Positions 25,589-34,089 of a stretch of DNA of 49,812 nucleotides are shown here, piece after piece. The notes beneath the pieces were generated by a model. That model did no database searches. It had not been told where the DNA came from and was given only the letters and a program-made list of their open reading frames with translations. The DNA is from Oceanospirillum sediminis. Lineage in GTDB: Bacteria; Pseudomonadota; Gammaproteobacteria; Pseudomonadales; Halomonadaceae. The DNA lies in assembly GCF_014164585.1 (NCBI RefSeq), contig NZ_JACJFM010000036.1, forward strand, positions 1 through 49,812, given 5' to 3'. Both the position numbers and the translations under genes were made by a program. Every line of letters starts with the position of its first letter. Positions within the stretch are counted from its first letter, which is position 1.

Positions 25589-25697
25589 AACAAAACCCTT
25601 TAACGCTCTTGAAGACGCAACCACCCGGCAAACACAGGTGTAGTTATTTTTATTGTTAACAGATGAAGCAGATATCCTGGAGAGCCCAGGTGGTTGA

Positions 25698-25720
25698 TGA
25701 GCGGCTCTTAATGAGCCGCT
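25698..25720 (-). other. Intra-operon hairpin between livK-type gene and livH
   Basis: GAGCGGCTC-TTAAT-GAGCCGCTC is a perfect 9-bp stem without a U-run, 15 bp past the binding-protein stop. Such hairpins after a binding-protein gene usually protect its mRNA from 3' decay, giving excess binding protein over permease. That role is inferred. Confidence 0.65.
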
Positions 25721-25734
25721 CAGTTCAGATCTGA

Positions 25735-26955
25735 TTAACGACCTGCAACCAGTTTACATTTTGACTCAGACAGCGGACGGAAAGCCTTGTCTGCCGGGAT
25801 AGTGCGCAGAATTTTGTACAGATCCCATTCACTTTGTGATTCAGATGGTTTCTTAACTTCAGCCAGGTACATATCATGAATCATACGGCCATCATCACGA
25901 ATCTGGCCATTGGTAGCAAAGAAGTCATTGATAGGAGTCTTCTTCATCTGAGACATTACCGCCTCAGTGGCATCTGTACCTGCTGCTTTCACTGCATTCA
26001 GGTAATGATTAACTGAAGAGTAAATACCGGCCTGAACCATCGTCGGCATAGCACCAGTACGCTCTTTGTAGCGCTCTGCCCATGCACGAGTCTCAGGAGT
26101 ACGGTCCCAGTAGAAACCAGTAGTCAGCTGCAGACCTTGCGTGGTTTCAAGACCCAGACTGTATACATCGGTCAGGAAGATCAGCAAACCGGCCAGTTTC
26201 TGACCTGCCTGTACAACACCAAATTCTTTAGCCGTTTTCAGAGCGTTAGTCGTATCAGCACCCGCATTAGCCAGACCTACAATTTTTGCACCTGAGGCCT
26301 GAGCCTGCAGAATAAATGAAGAGAAGTCATTAGTAGCCAGAGGATGACGTACACCACCGACTACTTTACCGCCACTTGCTTTAACAACACTGGTTACATC
26401 ACCTTCCATTGCATGGCCAAATGCATAATCAGCGGTCAGGAAGAACCAGGTATCACCGCCTTCTTGTACAACCGCTTCACCTGTTCCGTGAGCCAGTGCA
26501 TAGGTGTCATACACATAGTGTACAGAGTTAGCTGTACAGTACTGGTTGGTGATAGCGGAAGAAGCTGAGCCAGAAACAATAGAGATCTTGTCCTTTGCTT
26601 CAACAACCTTGTTCACTGCAATAGTTACCGCTGAAGAAACCATACCAGCAACCATGTCGATATTATCAACATCAATCCACTGACGTACTTTATTCGCACC
26701 GATGTCAGGCTTGTTCTGGTCATCAGCACTTACGATGGTGATTTTTTTACCATTCACTTTGCCGCCAAAGTCTTCAATAGCCATCTTAGCCGCTTCCAGA
26801 CCACCAGAACCTGCCAGTGCGCTATATGTACCAGACATGTCAGCCAGGTAACCGATGCGAACCTCGTCATCAGAAATACCTTTAGCCTGCGCAGCTCCTG
26901 CTGCTGCCATAGCCGATACAATTGCACTGCACATCAGTTTTTTCAGCATTTTCAT
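25735..26955 (-). CDS. Branched-chain amino acid ABC transporter substrate-binding protein
   Basis: 406 residues from ATG 26955 (GGAG at 8 nt). Sec signal peptide MKMLKKLMCSAIVSAMAAAGAAQA, cleaved before KGISDDEVRIGYLADMSGTYSAL. Type I periplasmic binding fold of the Peripla_BP_6/LivK class; segments such as VNGKKITIVSADDQNKPDIGANKVRQWID and VSGSASSAITNQYC fit this family. The longer mature form and GNGQIRDDGRM-like C-terminus (ATNGQIRDDGRMIHDMYLAEVKKPSES) resemble the subgroup that binds various amides or amino acids, so the exact ligand is unsure. The operon location and LiuR site favour Leu/Ile/Val. Confidence 0.9.
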   Translation of the reverse strand: MKMLKKLMCSAIVSAMAAAGAAQAKGISDDEVRIGYLADMSGTYSALAGSGGLEAAKMAIEDFGGKVNGKKITIVSADDQNKPDIGANKVRQWIDVDNIDMVAGMVSSAVTIAVNKVVEAKDKISIVSGSASSAITNQYCTANSVHYVYDTYALAHGTGEAVVQEGGDTWFFLTADYAFGHAMEGDVTSVVKASGGKVVGGVRHPLATNDFSSFILQAQASGAKIVGLANAGADTTNALKTAKEFGVVQAGQKLAGLLIFLTDVYSLGLETTQGLQLTTGFYWDRTPETRAWAERYKERTGAMPTMVQAGIYSSVNHYLNAVKAAGTDATEAVMSQMKKTPINDFFATNGQIRDDGRMIHDMYLAEVKKPSESQSEWDLYKILRTIPADKAFRPLSESKCKLVAGR

Positions 26956-27018
26956 AGTCCACTCCATCGCTTTCGCGTTTGTTTTTTTATTGTTGTGTTT
27001 CAGTTGTGGTTTTAAATT

Positions 27019-27032
27019 GCCAGAATTCTGGC
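27019..27032. repeat. Perfect 14-bp palindrome between livF and the binding-protein gene
   Basis: GCCAGAATTCTGGC in the 122-bp gap between livF and the binding-protein gene. It could be an RNA hairpin that tunes expression, or an operator. No U-run. Confidence 0.4.
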
Positions 27033-27077
27033 TTTTGGTACTCATTATTCTTATTTATCAGCTGCATTATGCAGCGG

Positions 27078-27821
27078 TTAAACACCCAGGTAGGTATTCA
27101 GGATATCCATCTTGTCTTCCAGTTCATGACTGGCAATTTCTTCTACGATAGAGCCGTGCTCCATCAGATAGTGGCGATCAGCCAGAGGCGCTGCAAAACG
27201 AAAGTTCTGTTCTACCAGAACAATCGTCAGACCTTTTTCTTTCAGCTTGGTCAGCACTTCAGCCAGCGTCTGGACAATAACAGGAGCCAGACCTTCAGTG
27301 ATCTCGTCCAGTAGCAACAGATTTGCACCTGTACGCAGAATCCGGGCCATTGCCAGCATCTGCTGTTCACCACCTGACAGGCGGGTTCCCTGACTCATCC
27401 GGCGTTCATACAGGTTAGGGAACATTTCGTAAATTTCTTCAATGCTCATTCCACCACTACGCACAGTGGGTGGCAGCATCAGGTTTTCTTCTACGTTCAG
27501 GCTAGAGAAGATACCCCGCTCTTCCGGACAGAAACCGACACCAAGATGGGCAATCTGGTGAGCAGGCATTCCCACGGTTTCATTACCATTAATCATGATG
27601 GAACCTGTGCGCTTACCCACCATATTCATGATTGATTTCAGTGTGGTAGAGCGCCCGGAACCATTCCGGCCTAACAGAGTAACCAACTCGCCCCGGTTAA
27701 CCTTCATATCAATGCCGTGCAGGATATGAGATTCACCGTAAAAAGCGTGCAGATCAGCCACTCTTAACTGCTCGACACCTGTTTTATGTTCGTTGTCAGA
27801 CATTTTCACTTCCGCATTCAT
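27078..27821 (-). CDS. livF: Branched-chain amino acid ABC transporter ATP-binding protein LivF
   Basis: 247 residues. Overlaps livG by ATGA (27818-27821). Walker A reads LLGRNGSGRSTTLKS, with Arg where Lys is canonical. LivF-like proteins of this branch often show this change, as far as I recall, so it need not mean loss of function. The signature is RLSGGEQQMLAMARIL and Walker B LLLLDEITEGLAP, followed by VEQNFRFAAPLADRHYLMEHG. Cytoplasmic ATPase subunit paired with LivG. Confidence 0.92.
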   Translation of the reverse strand: MNAEVKMSDNEHKTGVEQLRVADLHAFYGESHILHGIDMKVNRGELVTLLGRNGSGRSTTLKSIMNMVGKRTGSIMINGNETVGMPAHQIAHLGVGFCPEERGIFSSLNVEENLMLPPTVRSGGMSIEEIYEMFPNLYERRMSQGTRLSGGEQQMLAMARILRTGANLLLLDEITEGLAPVIVQTLAEVLTKLKEKGLTIVLVEQNFRFAAPLADRHYLMEHGSIVEEIASHELEDKMDILNTYLGV

Positions 27822-28573
27822 GCCGCTTCACTCCCCATGTAGGCTTCACGAACATCAGGGTTCTGAGAAACCTCTTCATAAGGACCTTCAGTCAGTACAG
27901 CGCCACGCTGCAGTACAGTGATCCGGTCAGACAGACTGGAAACAACATGGAGGTTGTGCTCAACCATCAGGATAGTTCTGCCAGCAGACACCTTTTTAAT
28001 CAGGTGCATCACTCGCTCTACATCTTCATGCCCCATCCCCTGAGTCGGCTCATCCAGTAGCATCAGTTCGGGCTCAAGTGCCAGAGTAGTCGCCAGCTCA
28101 AGGGCGCGCTTACGACCGTAAGGCATTTCGACAGTAATGGTGTCAGCCCATTTCCCCAGATCAACTTCTTCCAGAAGCTCCATTGCTCTGTCATTAAGTA
28201 CGTCCAGGGATTTATCTGACTTCCAGAAATGGAATGAAGTCCCCAGCTTTCGCTGCAGGGCAATTCTGACGTTATCCATGACGGTCAGATGTGGAAACAC
28301 CGCCGAAATCTGGAATGAACGCACCATTCCCATTTTGGCAATATCAGTAGGTGAGCTATGAGTAATATCCTTACCATTAAATAAAATGGTGCCACGAGTT
28401 GGCGTCAGGAACTTAGTCAGCAAATTGAAGCACGTTGTTTTTCCAGCACCATTCGGGCCAATCAATGCATGGATATGTCCACGCTGAACCTGAAGGTTGA
28501 CATCATCAACTGCTGTAAACCCTTTAAACTCTTTTGTTAAGCTCTGGGTTTCCAGCACAAAATCCTGGCTCAT
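27818..28573 (-). CDS. livG: Branched-chain amino acid ABC transporter ATP-binding protein LivG
   Basis: 251 residues, first gene of livG-F-K-H-M. Walker A is IGPNGAGKTTCFNLLTKFLTPTRG (canonical Lys), Q-loop region MVRSFQISAVFPHLTVMDNVRIAL typical of LivG, an atypical signature MPYGRKRALELATTLAL in place of LSGGQ, Walker B LMLLDEPTQGMGHEDVE and the switch His in VEHNLHVV. The Leu-Ser-Gly-to-Pro-Tyr-Gly signature is usual in LivG. The 378-bp leader holds a LiuR operator within a 19-bp promoter spacer. Confidence 0.93.
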   Translation of the reverse strand: MSQDFVLETQSLTKEFKGFTAVDDVNLQVQRGHIHALIGPNGAGKTTCFNLLTKFLTPTRGTILFNGKDITHSSPTDIAKMGMVRSFQISAVFPHLTVMDNVRIALQRKLGTSFHFWKSDKSLDVLNDRAMELLEEVDLGKWADTITVEMPYGRKRALELATTLALEPELMLLDEPTQGMGHEDVERVMHLIKKVSAGRTILMVEHNLHVVSSLSDRITVLQRGAVLTEGPYEEVSQNPDVREAYMGSEAA

Positions 28574-28732
28574 ACCAAAGTCCTCGTTAGCCGGGAAGCC
28601 AGCTTATTCGCTTCTTCCCTGTTTTTGTATTTGTTATTTTTCTTAAGAAAACCAGTTCGACTTTATTATTTTTATATCGCCAGAACAGAGATCTCTTTTC
28701 TTTTTGGCTATGGCAACAGAGCTTTTCTGTCG

Positions 28733-28763
28733 CATATAACCTTTACGTAAACGTAACATTAAA
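28733..28763 (-). promoter_or_regulatory. liv operon promoter with LiuR operator in a 19-bp spacer
   Basis: On the minus strand TTTAAT (28758-28763), a 19-bp spacer, TATATG (28733-28738). The palindrome TTTACGTAAACGTAAC (plus-strand reading, 28742-28757) lies within the spacer. MerR-family regulators bind such long-spacer promoters and realign them, so this is the promoter shape expected for LiuR. Confidence 0.65.
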
Positions 28764-28769
28764 GGGTTT

Positions 28770-28876
28770 AAAAAAACCGTACAATCCCTTTTTTCAGCCT
28801 TTAGACTAAAGGCTTATATCAAATCAAAACTTATGACCAATTTCAGTCATTCGTTACAAAAAAGGGACTGTACAGT
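28770..28876 (-). ncRNA. Branched RNA structure before livG (terminator-like or element-derived)
   Basis: On the minus strand an 18-base arm CTGTACAGTCCCTTTTTT (28858-28875) pairs along its full length with AAAAAAGGGATTGTACGG (28777-28794), using two G-U pairs that would be mismatches on the other strand. The 63-nt interior holds two hairpins: ATGACT-GAAATT-GGTCAT and AGCCTTT-AGTCT-AAAGGCT. Seven T follow the closing stem. It lies about 76 nt past the stop of the second PrpE-type gene and just upstream of the liv promoter. It may be an elaborate terminator, a regulatory RNA or a non-autonomous mobile element. I do not recognise the family. The rest of the 28574-28951 gap is AT-rich and otherwise featureless. 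Confidence 0.5.
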
Positions 28877-28951
28877 CACCAATAAAAATACAAAAAAACC
28901 TTTTAAATCAAGTAAATAATAAAAAGATCAAAAAATCAATCCCGTGACCAA

Positions 28952-30856
28952 TTAGTCTATCACTGCATCCGGGGCCAAACCTTCTTCAACCATTTTTTCA
29001 GTGATCTCCGGCAAAATTGACTCATCATCAATCGTTGAAGGCATCGCATAGTCTTCACCATTAGCAATTTTACGCAGTACAGCCCGCAGAATCTTACCCG
29101 AACGAGTTTTCGGCAGCCTGTCGACGACTACAGCCCGGTTAAAACAGGCAATCGCTCCGATCTGCTCACGAATCATAGCGACCAGCTCTGCTTCCAGCGC
29201 TTTATGGTCTGCATCAACCCCATCTTTAAGCAACAGAAGACCAACAGGCACCTGCCCCTTTAAAGCATCATGAACGCCAATAACGGCACACTCAGCAATA
29301 GCCGGATGTTTGGCAACCAGTTCTTCCATCTCACCAGTCGACAGCCTGTGTCCGGATACATTAATCACATCATCAGTACGCCCCATGATGTAAACGAATC
29401 CGTTTTCATCAATATAGCCACCATCACCGGTATGGTAATAGCCCGGATATTCGCCGAGATAAGAGTTCAGATAACGCTCATGATCATTCCACAGCGTTTG
29501 CGCACAGCCCGGCGGTAAAGGCAGCTTAATCGCGATACCGCCATTGGTGTTTGCATCAAGCTGAGTGCCCATTGGATCAAGTACCTGAACGTCATAGCCA
29601 GGCACAGCCCGGTTAGTCGAACCGACCCGAATGTCCGTTGCACCCAGAGCGGTTGCAGGAGCCGTTACCGGCCAGCCTGTTTCAGTCTGCCACCAGTGGT
29701 CATAGATAGGCTTCTGGGAAATTTCATGCAACCAGTGATATGTTGGAGAGTCCAGCTTTTCACCCGCTACGAAAATATGCTTCAGGGAAGATACATCGTA
29801 CTGACGGAACTTCTCGCCTTCCGGATCTTCTTTCCGAATCGCCCGGAATGCGGTAGGCGCAGCAAACATACCGTTTACTTTATATTCTTCAACCACACGC
29901 CAGAAAGTACCTGCATCTGGAGTACGCACAGGCTTACCTTCGAAGAATACTGTTGTACAGCCCCCCATCAGAGGCCCATACATAATAAAAGAGTGGCCAA
30001 CAACCCAGCCAACATCAGAGCAACCCATCCAGACATCACCAGCCTGCATGTTATAGATATTACGCAGAGCATAATGCAGCGCTACGGCATGACCACCATT
30101 ATCACGTACAATCCCCTTTGGTTTACCTGTCGTGCCTGAGGTGTACATAATATATAAAGGATCTGAGCTGTTCATTGGCGTACAACCTACCGGCTCAGCC
30201 TTATTGAAAACCTCATACCAGTCCAGATCACGACCTTCCTGCATCTGAGCCTTAGCCTGAGGCCTCTGCAAAACAACCACTTTTTCAGGCTTATGCTCAG
30301 CCTGATTCATCGCCTCGTCAACCAGAGGCTTATATTCAATCACTTTAGTAAATTCGATACCGCAGGATGCCGTCAGAACCACTTTCGGCTTAGAATCATT
30401 GATACGAATTGCCAGCTCGTGGGGAGCAAAACCACCAAACACAACGGAGTGCACTGCACCTATCCGGGCACAGGCCAGCATAGCAATACCCGCTTCAGGA
30501 ACCATCGGCATATAGATGATGACGCCGTCACCCTTACCTACACCAAGCTCCGTCAGTGCCCCGGCAAACCGGGCAACCTGGTCGCGCAATTCAGTATAGG
30601 TGTATTGCTTTTTAGTATTGGTAACAGGGGAATCGTAGATAAGTGCAGTTTGTTCGCCTCGTCCCTGTTCAATCTGATAATCCAGCGCAAGATAAGCACT
30701 GTTCAGCTCACCATCGCCAAACCAGCGATGAGTACCATCATCCAGACTTTCAAGGATTGTTTCTGGCTGCTTAAACCAGGCAATCTTACTTGCCTGATCT
30801 GCCCAGAATTTTTCCGGCTCATTTAAAGAACGCTGATGTTCACTTGCATAACTCAT
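28952..30856 (-). CDS. prpE: Second propionyl-CoA/short-chain acyl-CoA synthetase, PrpE type
   Basis: 634-residue paralogue of the protein at 652-2550, colinear throughout: YTSGTTGKPKGIVRDNGG, IYDHWWQTETGWPV, MGRTDDVINVSGHRLSTGEMEE and catalytic Lys in LPKTRSGKILRA. It differs in the N-terminal ACAS segment and has an insert-like DPMGTQLDANTNG. It is a single gene set off from the mms operon upstream by a terminator, with liv downstream. Valine and isoleucine breakdown yield propionyl-CoA, so a propionate-recapturing enzyme fits the locus. Whether the two paralogues differ in substrate is not visible from the sequence. Confidence 0.86.
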   Translation of the reverse strand: MSYASEHQRSLNEPEKFWADQASKIAWFKQPETILESLDDGTHRWFGDGELNSAYLALDYQIEQGRGEQTALIYDSPVTNTKKQYTYTELRDQVARFAGALTELGVGKGDGVIIYMPMVPEAGIAMLACARIGAVHSVVFGGFAPHELAIRINDSKPKVVLTASCGIEFTKVIEYKPLVDEAMNQAEHKPEKVVVLQRPQAKAQMQEGRDLDWYEVFNKAEPVGCTPMNSSDPLYIMYTSGTTGKPKGIVRDNGGHAVALHYALRNIYNMQAGDVWMGCSDVGWVVGHSFIMYGPLMGGCTTVFFEGKPVRTPDAGTFWRVVEEYKVNGMFAAPTAFRAIRKEDPEGEKFRQYDVSSLKHIFVAGEKLDSPTYHWLHEISQKPIYDHWWQTETGWPVTAPATALGATDIRVGSTNRAVPGYDVQVLDPMGTQLDANTNGGIAIKLPLPPGCAQTLWNDHERYLNSYLGEYPGYYHTGDGGYIDENGFVYIMGRTDDVINVSGHRLSTGEMEELVAKHPAIAECAVIGVHDALKGQVPVGLLLLKDGVDADHKALEAELVAMIREQIGAIACFNRAVVVDRLPKTRSGKILRAVLRKIANGEDYAMPSTIDDESILPEITEKMVEEGLAPDAVID

Positions 30857-31027
30857 TTTCGGCCTTCCATTTGTTATTGTTGTGGTTAACCGTCAGGCTA
30901 TCGGAGCCCATGGGGCTAAGATCCCCTGAGATTATTATTCGTCCATGTCGACTAATGCAGGCTTGTTCTTTTTATTGCCCACAGAACCATCTTCCCATAG
31001 CGACAAAGTGCCGCATTGTCATAAATC

Positions 31028-31063
31028 AAAAAGGGTCAGACCACTGTAGCAGAGGACTGACCC
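31028..31063 (-). terminator. Intrinsic terminator of the valine operon
   Basis: On the minus strand GGGTCAG-17 nt-CTGACCC followed by TTTTTGATTT, 8 bp past the mmsB stop. It separates the valine operon from the second PrpE-type gene. Confidence 0.85.
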
Positions 31064-31070
31064 ATTAGTA

Positions 31071-31961
31071 TTAATCCAGATCTGAAAACATCTTCTGGAT
31101 GCTGGAGAAGTCCAGACCACCGTTACCATTTGCAGCATGCAGAGCAAACAGATTACGGGCCATGGCTCCCATAGGGATACTGGATTGAGATTTCACAGCC
31201 GCATCAAAAGCAAGTCCCAGATCTTTAGCCATCAGATCAACCATAAAACCGCCCTGATAGCCATTAGAGGCTGGCACACCATCCATGACGCCCGGATACG
31301 GATTATAAACCTGCAGCGCCCAGTTATTGCCTGAACTCTTAGACATAATATCCGATAGAACAGCCGGATCCAGGCCATTCTTCACACCCAGGCCAATAGC
31401 TTCTGTCGTACCGGCCATCAGAATACCCAGCATCATGTTGTTGCAGATTTTAGCCACCTGGCCCGCACCGGCATCACCCGCATGAAAGATGTTCTTGCCC
31501 ATTGCTTCCAGAACAGGCTTAACCAGTTCAAATGCTTCTGCAGTACCGCCCACAATGAAGGACAGAGTACCGGCTTTAGCACCGCCAACACCACCAGATA
31601 CAGGCGCATCAACCATAGCAATGCCACGCTTTTCGGCTTCTTCTGATACACGACGCGCAGATTCAGGAGCGATAGTACTGGAGTCAATGATAACGGTGTT
31701 TTTATCGACAATATCCAGCAGACCAGCACCATCAACATACAGACCTTCAACATGCTTATTTGCTGGCAGCATAGATACCACAAAATCTTTATCTTTGGCG
31801 GCGTCTTCTGCACTTGCTGCTGCAGATGCACCTTCAGCAACCACACTTTCAACGGCGGCAGGCACCAGATCAAATACGGTCACTTCATGGCCTGCTTTAA
31901 CCAGATTAATGGCCATTGGGCCACCCATGTTACCTAAACCTATAAATGCAATTCTGGACAT
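31071..31961 (-). CDS. mmsB: 3-Hydroxyisobutyrate dehydrogenase
   Basis: 296 residues from ATG 31961 with GGAGA upstream. NAD-dependent oxidation of 3-hydroxyisobutyrate to methylmalonate semialdehyde, step four of distal valine catabolism. Rossmann motif IAFIGLGNMGGPMAINL, substrate-binding VDAPVSGGVGGAKAGTLSFIVGG, and the catalytic Lys in GAGQVAKICNNMMLG. Last gene of the minus-strand operon acyl-CoA dehydrogenase, enoyl-CoA hydratase, hydrolase, mmsB. A 203-bp gap precedes it and a terminator follows. Confidence 0.95.
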   Translation of the reverse strand: MSRIAFIGLGNMGGPMAINLVKAGHEVTVFDLVPAAVESVVAEGASAAASAEDAAKDKDFVVSMLPANKHVEGLYVDGAGLLDIVDKNTVIIDSSTIAPESARRVSEEAEKRGIAMVDAPVSGGVGGAKAGTLSFIVGGTAEAFELVKPVLEAMGKNIFHAGDAGAGQVAKICNNMMLGILMAGTTEAIGLGVKNGLDPAVLSDIMSKSSGNNWALQVYNPYPGVMDGVPASNGYQGGFMVDLMAKDLGLAFDAAVKSQSSIPMGAMARNLFALHAANGNGGLDFSSIQKMFSDLD

Positions 31962-32164
31962 AATCTTCTCCGATTTTATTTTTCTTGTAACAGGATTCCG
32001 TTCTGACCTGTAGAAACGTGTTTCTGCCAGGCTCAGCAGGGAGCACCGGGCTCCCCATTTCAATACACAACTCTTACGCCTGAAAGAACGTCTGTGTCAG
32101 CAGCCCGCATATGCTGCGATAACTGCAGATAAACACAGAAACAACCCTGATCAGGCATACATAA

Positions 32165-33277
32165 TCAATACAGATCTGTCAGAGGGTGCTCACCTTCCCA
32201 TGGAGACTGGAAGAAACCATCAATCCAGCTGACCTCCACATCGGCCAGGGTTGCAGCATGCCATTTTGGCTCTCTGTCTTTATCAATCAGCAGAGCACGA
32301 ATACCTTCAGCAAATTCACCTTTATTTGCCGCCTGCACAGACAGATCCAGTTCAGCACGGAATACTTCTGCCAGAGACATCTGACGCGTCAGTTTTAACT
32401 GGCGCACAATCAGATGCATCGCCGTTGGCGAGCCTGCAGCCAGGGCACCAGCAGCCTTTGAGAACCATTTATCATCTGTAGAGACGGAGGTAATATTCTC
32501 AACAAGGCCAGAAACATCATCAGCATCGGTCACCTGCTGAATCAGATCAAACTGATTACGCACATTAGACTCAGGCAACGCCGACTGGCTCTCTTTTTCG
32601 CGCTGACGCAATACGCGGTTCACCACCTGTTCTGCATCTGCATCCCATCCGGCTGCCAACAGATCACCCATCACAGCATCACGCTTATCATGGGTTACAA
32701 AACGATCTGCCAACCCGACAAACAGGGCGTCAGCGGCATTAATGCTGGCACCGGTCAATCCCAGGAATAAACCTGTACGACCAGGCATACGATTCAGGAA
32801 ATAGCTGCCACCCACATCAGGATAAAGACCAATAGTGATCTCAGGCATCGCAATACGAGAAGACTCTGTAACCACCCGATGACTGGCACCAGCCGTCAGA
32901 CCCAGACCACCGCCCATTACAATACCGTTACCCCACAGGATAAAAGGCTTGCTGTAGGTATGAATCAGATAGTCCAGTCGATACTCATCGGTAAAAAACT
33001 TCTCGGCATAAGGATTCGGGCCGCCGGGATGCTCAACCATAGAGTTATACAGCTGAACAATATCACCACCGGCACAGAAAGCTTTATCACCACTTCCCTG
33101 CAGCCAGACCGCTACAACCTTGTCGTTATCCTGCCACTCCAGCAATTGTGGATATAACAGATCAATCATTTCAAGGCTCAGCGCATTCAGAGCCTTAGGG
33201 GCATTCAGAGTAGCCACCCCAACCAGGTGGCCATCATTGGTTGCCTTCTCTTCAAAAATGACAACAGCGTCAGACAT
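32165..33277 (-). CDS. 3-Hydroxyisobutyryl-CoA hydrolase
   Basis: 370 residues, longer than hydratases, as expected for the HIBCH branch of the crotonase family. It frees 3-hydroxyisobutyrate from its CoA ester, which commits the pathway. Signatures are DKAFCAGGDIVQLYN, the segment ILWGNGIVMGGGLGLTAGASHRVVTESSRIAMPEITIGLYPDVGGSYFLNRMPG carrying the catalytic Glu and Asp, and a C-terminal FAEGIRALLIDKDREPKW. The ATG at 33277 overlaps the upstream stop (TAATG), preferred over an in-frame ATG at 33292. Confidence 0.92.
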   Translation of the reverse strand: MSDAVVIFEEKATNDGHLVGVATLNAPKALNALSLEMIDLLYPQLLEWQDNDKVVAVWLQGSGDKAFCAGGDIVQLYNSMVEHPGGPNPYAEKFFTDEYRLDYLIHTYSKPFILWGNGIVMGGGLGLTAGASHRVVTESSRIAMPEITIGLYPDVGGSYFLNRMPGRTGLFLGLTGASINAADALFVGLADRFVTHDKRDAVMGDLLAAGWDADAEQVVNRVLRQREKESQSALPESNVRNQFDLIQQVTDADDVSGLVENITSVSTDDKWFSKAAGALAAGSPTAMHLIVRQLKLTRQMSLAEVFRAELDLSVQAANKGEFAEGIRALLIDKDREPKWHAATLADVEVSWIDGFFQSPWEGEHPLTDLY

Positions 33278-34089
33278 TAAGCGTTCTTCCATTCTGGCTT
33301 ACGTTTTTCCAGGAAGGCATTGACACCTTCTTTCTGGTCCTGAGTGTCGAACAGGTCAACAAACAGCTCACGCTCCTGCATGCAGCCCGTAGCCAGAGAA
33401 TTATTGCCACGAGCGTTGTGTACCAACGTTTTACATGCCGTGACAGCTACCGGGCTCTGTTTAGCTACTTTTTCAGCCAATGCGATAGCGGTTTCCAGCC
33501 CCTGGCCTTTGGCGACCACTTCTTCCACCAGGCCGATCTTCTCGGCTTTCTCTGCAGTAATACGCTCACCGCACAGAATCATACGTTTTGCCCAGCCTTC
33601 ACCCACCAGCCAGGCCAGATTCTGAGTTCCTCCGGCACAAGGCAGCAGACCTACCGCTGCTTCAGGCAGAGCCATTTGAGCCTGTTCTTCTGCAATGCGA
33701 ATATCGCACGCCAGAGCACACTCTAAACCACCGCCCATGGCATAACCATTAATTGCGGCGATAGAAACACCACGGAACTCAGACAGGGTTTCAAACGCTT
33801 CACCGAAGATGCGTGCCATATGACGGGCAACCGCCTTGTCACCATCAGCAAACTTGTTCAGATCAGCACCTGCCGAGAAAAACTTCTCACCCTGGCCGGT
33901 GACAACCAGTGCATAGATATCCAGATCCGCATTCAGGTCTTCGATCAGTTTTTTCAGTGCTGGCAGACTTTCGTCATCCCAGGTATTCGCCGGAGGATTG
34001 TTGATGGTCAGGATCGCTGTATTGCCCTGAACTTCCAGCAGTAGTTTTTCAGTTGTAGATTTCACACTTGATTGATTAGAACCGCTCAT
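33277..34089 (-). CDS. Enoyl-CoA hydratase (methacrylyl-CoA hydration)
   Basis: 270 residues, crotonase family. KFFSAGADLNKF and AAINGYAMGGGLECALACDIRIAEEQAQMALPEAAVGLLPCAGGTQNLAWLVGEGWAKRM carry the oxyanion hole and both classical catalytic Glu positions (ALPEA; the GGGLE Glu), so hydratase activity is expected. By position it hydrates methacrylyl-CoA to 3-hydroxyisobutyryl-CoA. It overlaps the upstream dehydrogenase stop by ATGA and the downstream hydrolase start by one base, so translation is tightly coupled. Confidence 0.9.
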   Translation of the reverse strand: MSGSNQSSVKSTTEKLLLEVQGNTAILTINNPPANTWDDESLPALKKLIEDLNADLDIYALVVTGQGEKFFSAGADLNKFADGDKAVARHMARIFGEAFETLSEFRGVSIAAINGYAMGGGLECALACDIRIAEEQAQMALPEAAVGLLPCAGGTQNLAWLVGEGWAKRMILCGERITAEKAEKIGLVEEVVAKGQGLETAIALAEKVAKQSPVAVTACKTLVHNARGNNSLATGCMQERELFVDLFDTQDQKEGVNAFLEKRKPEWKNA

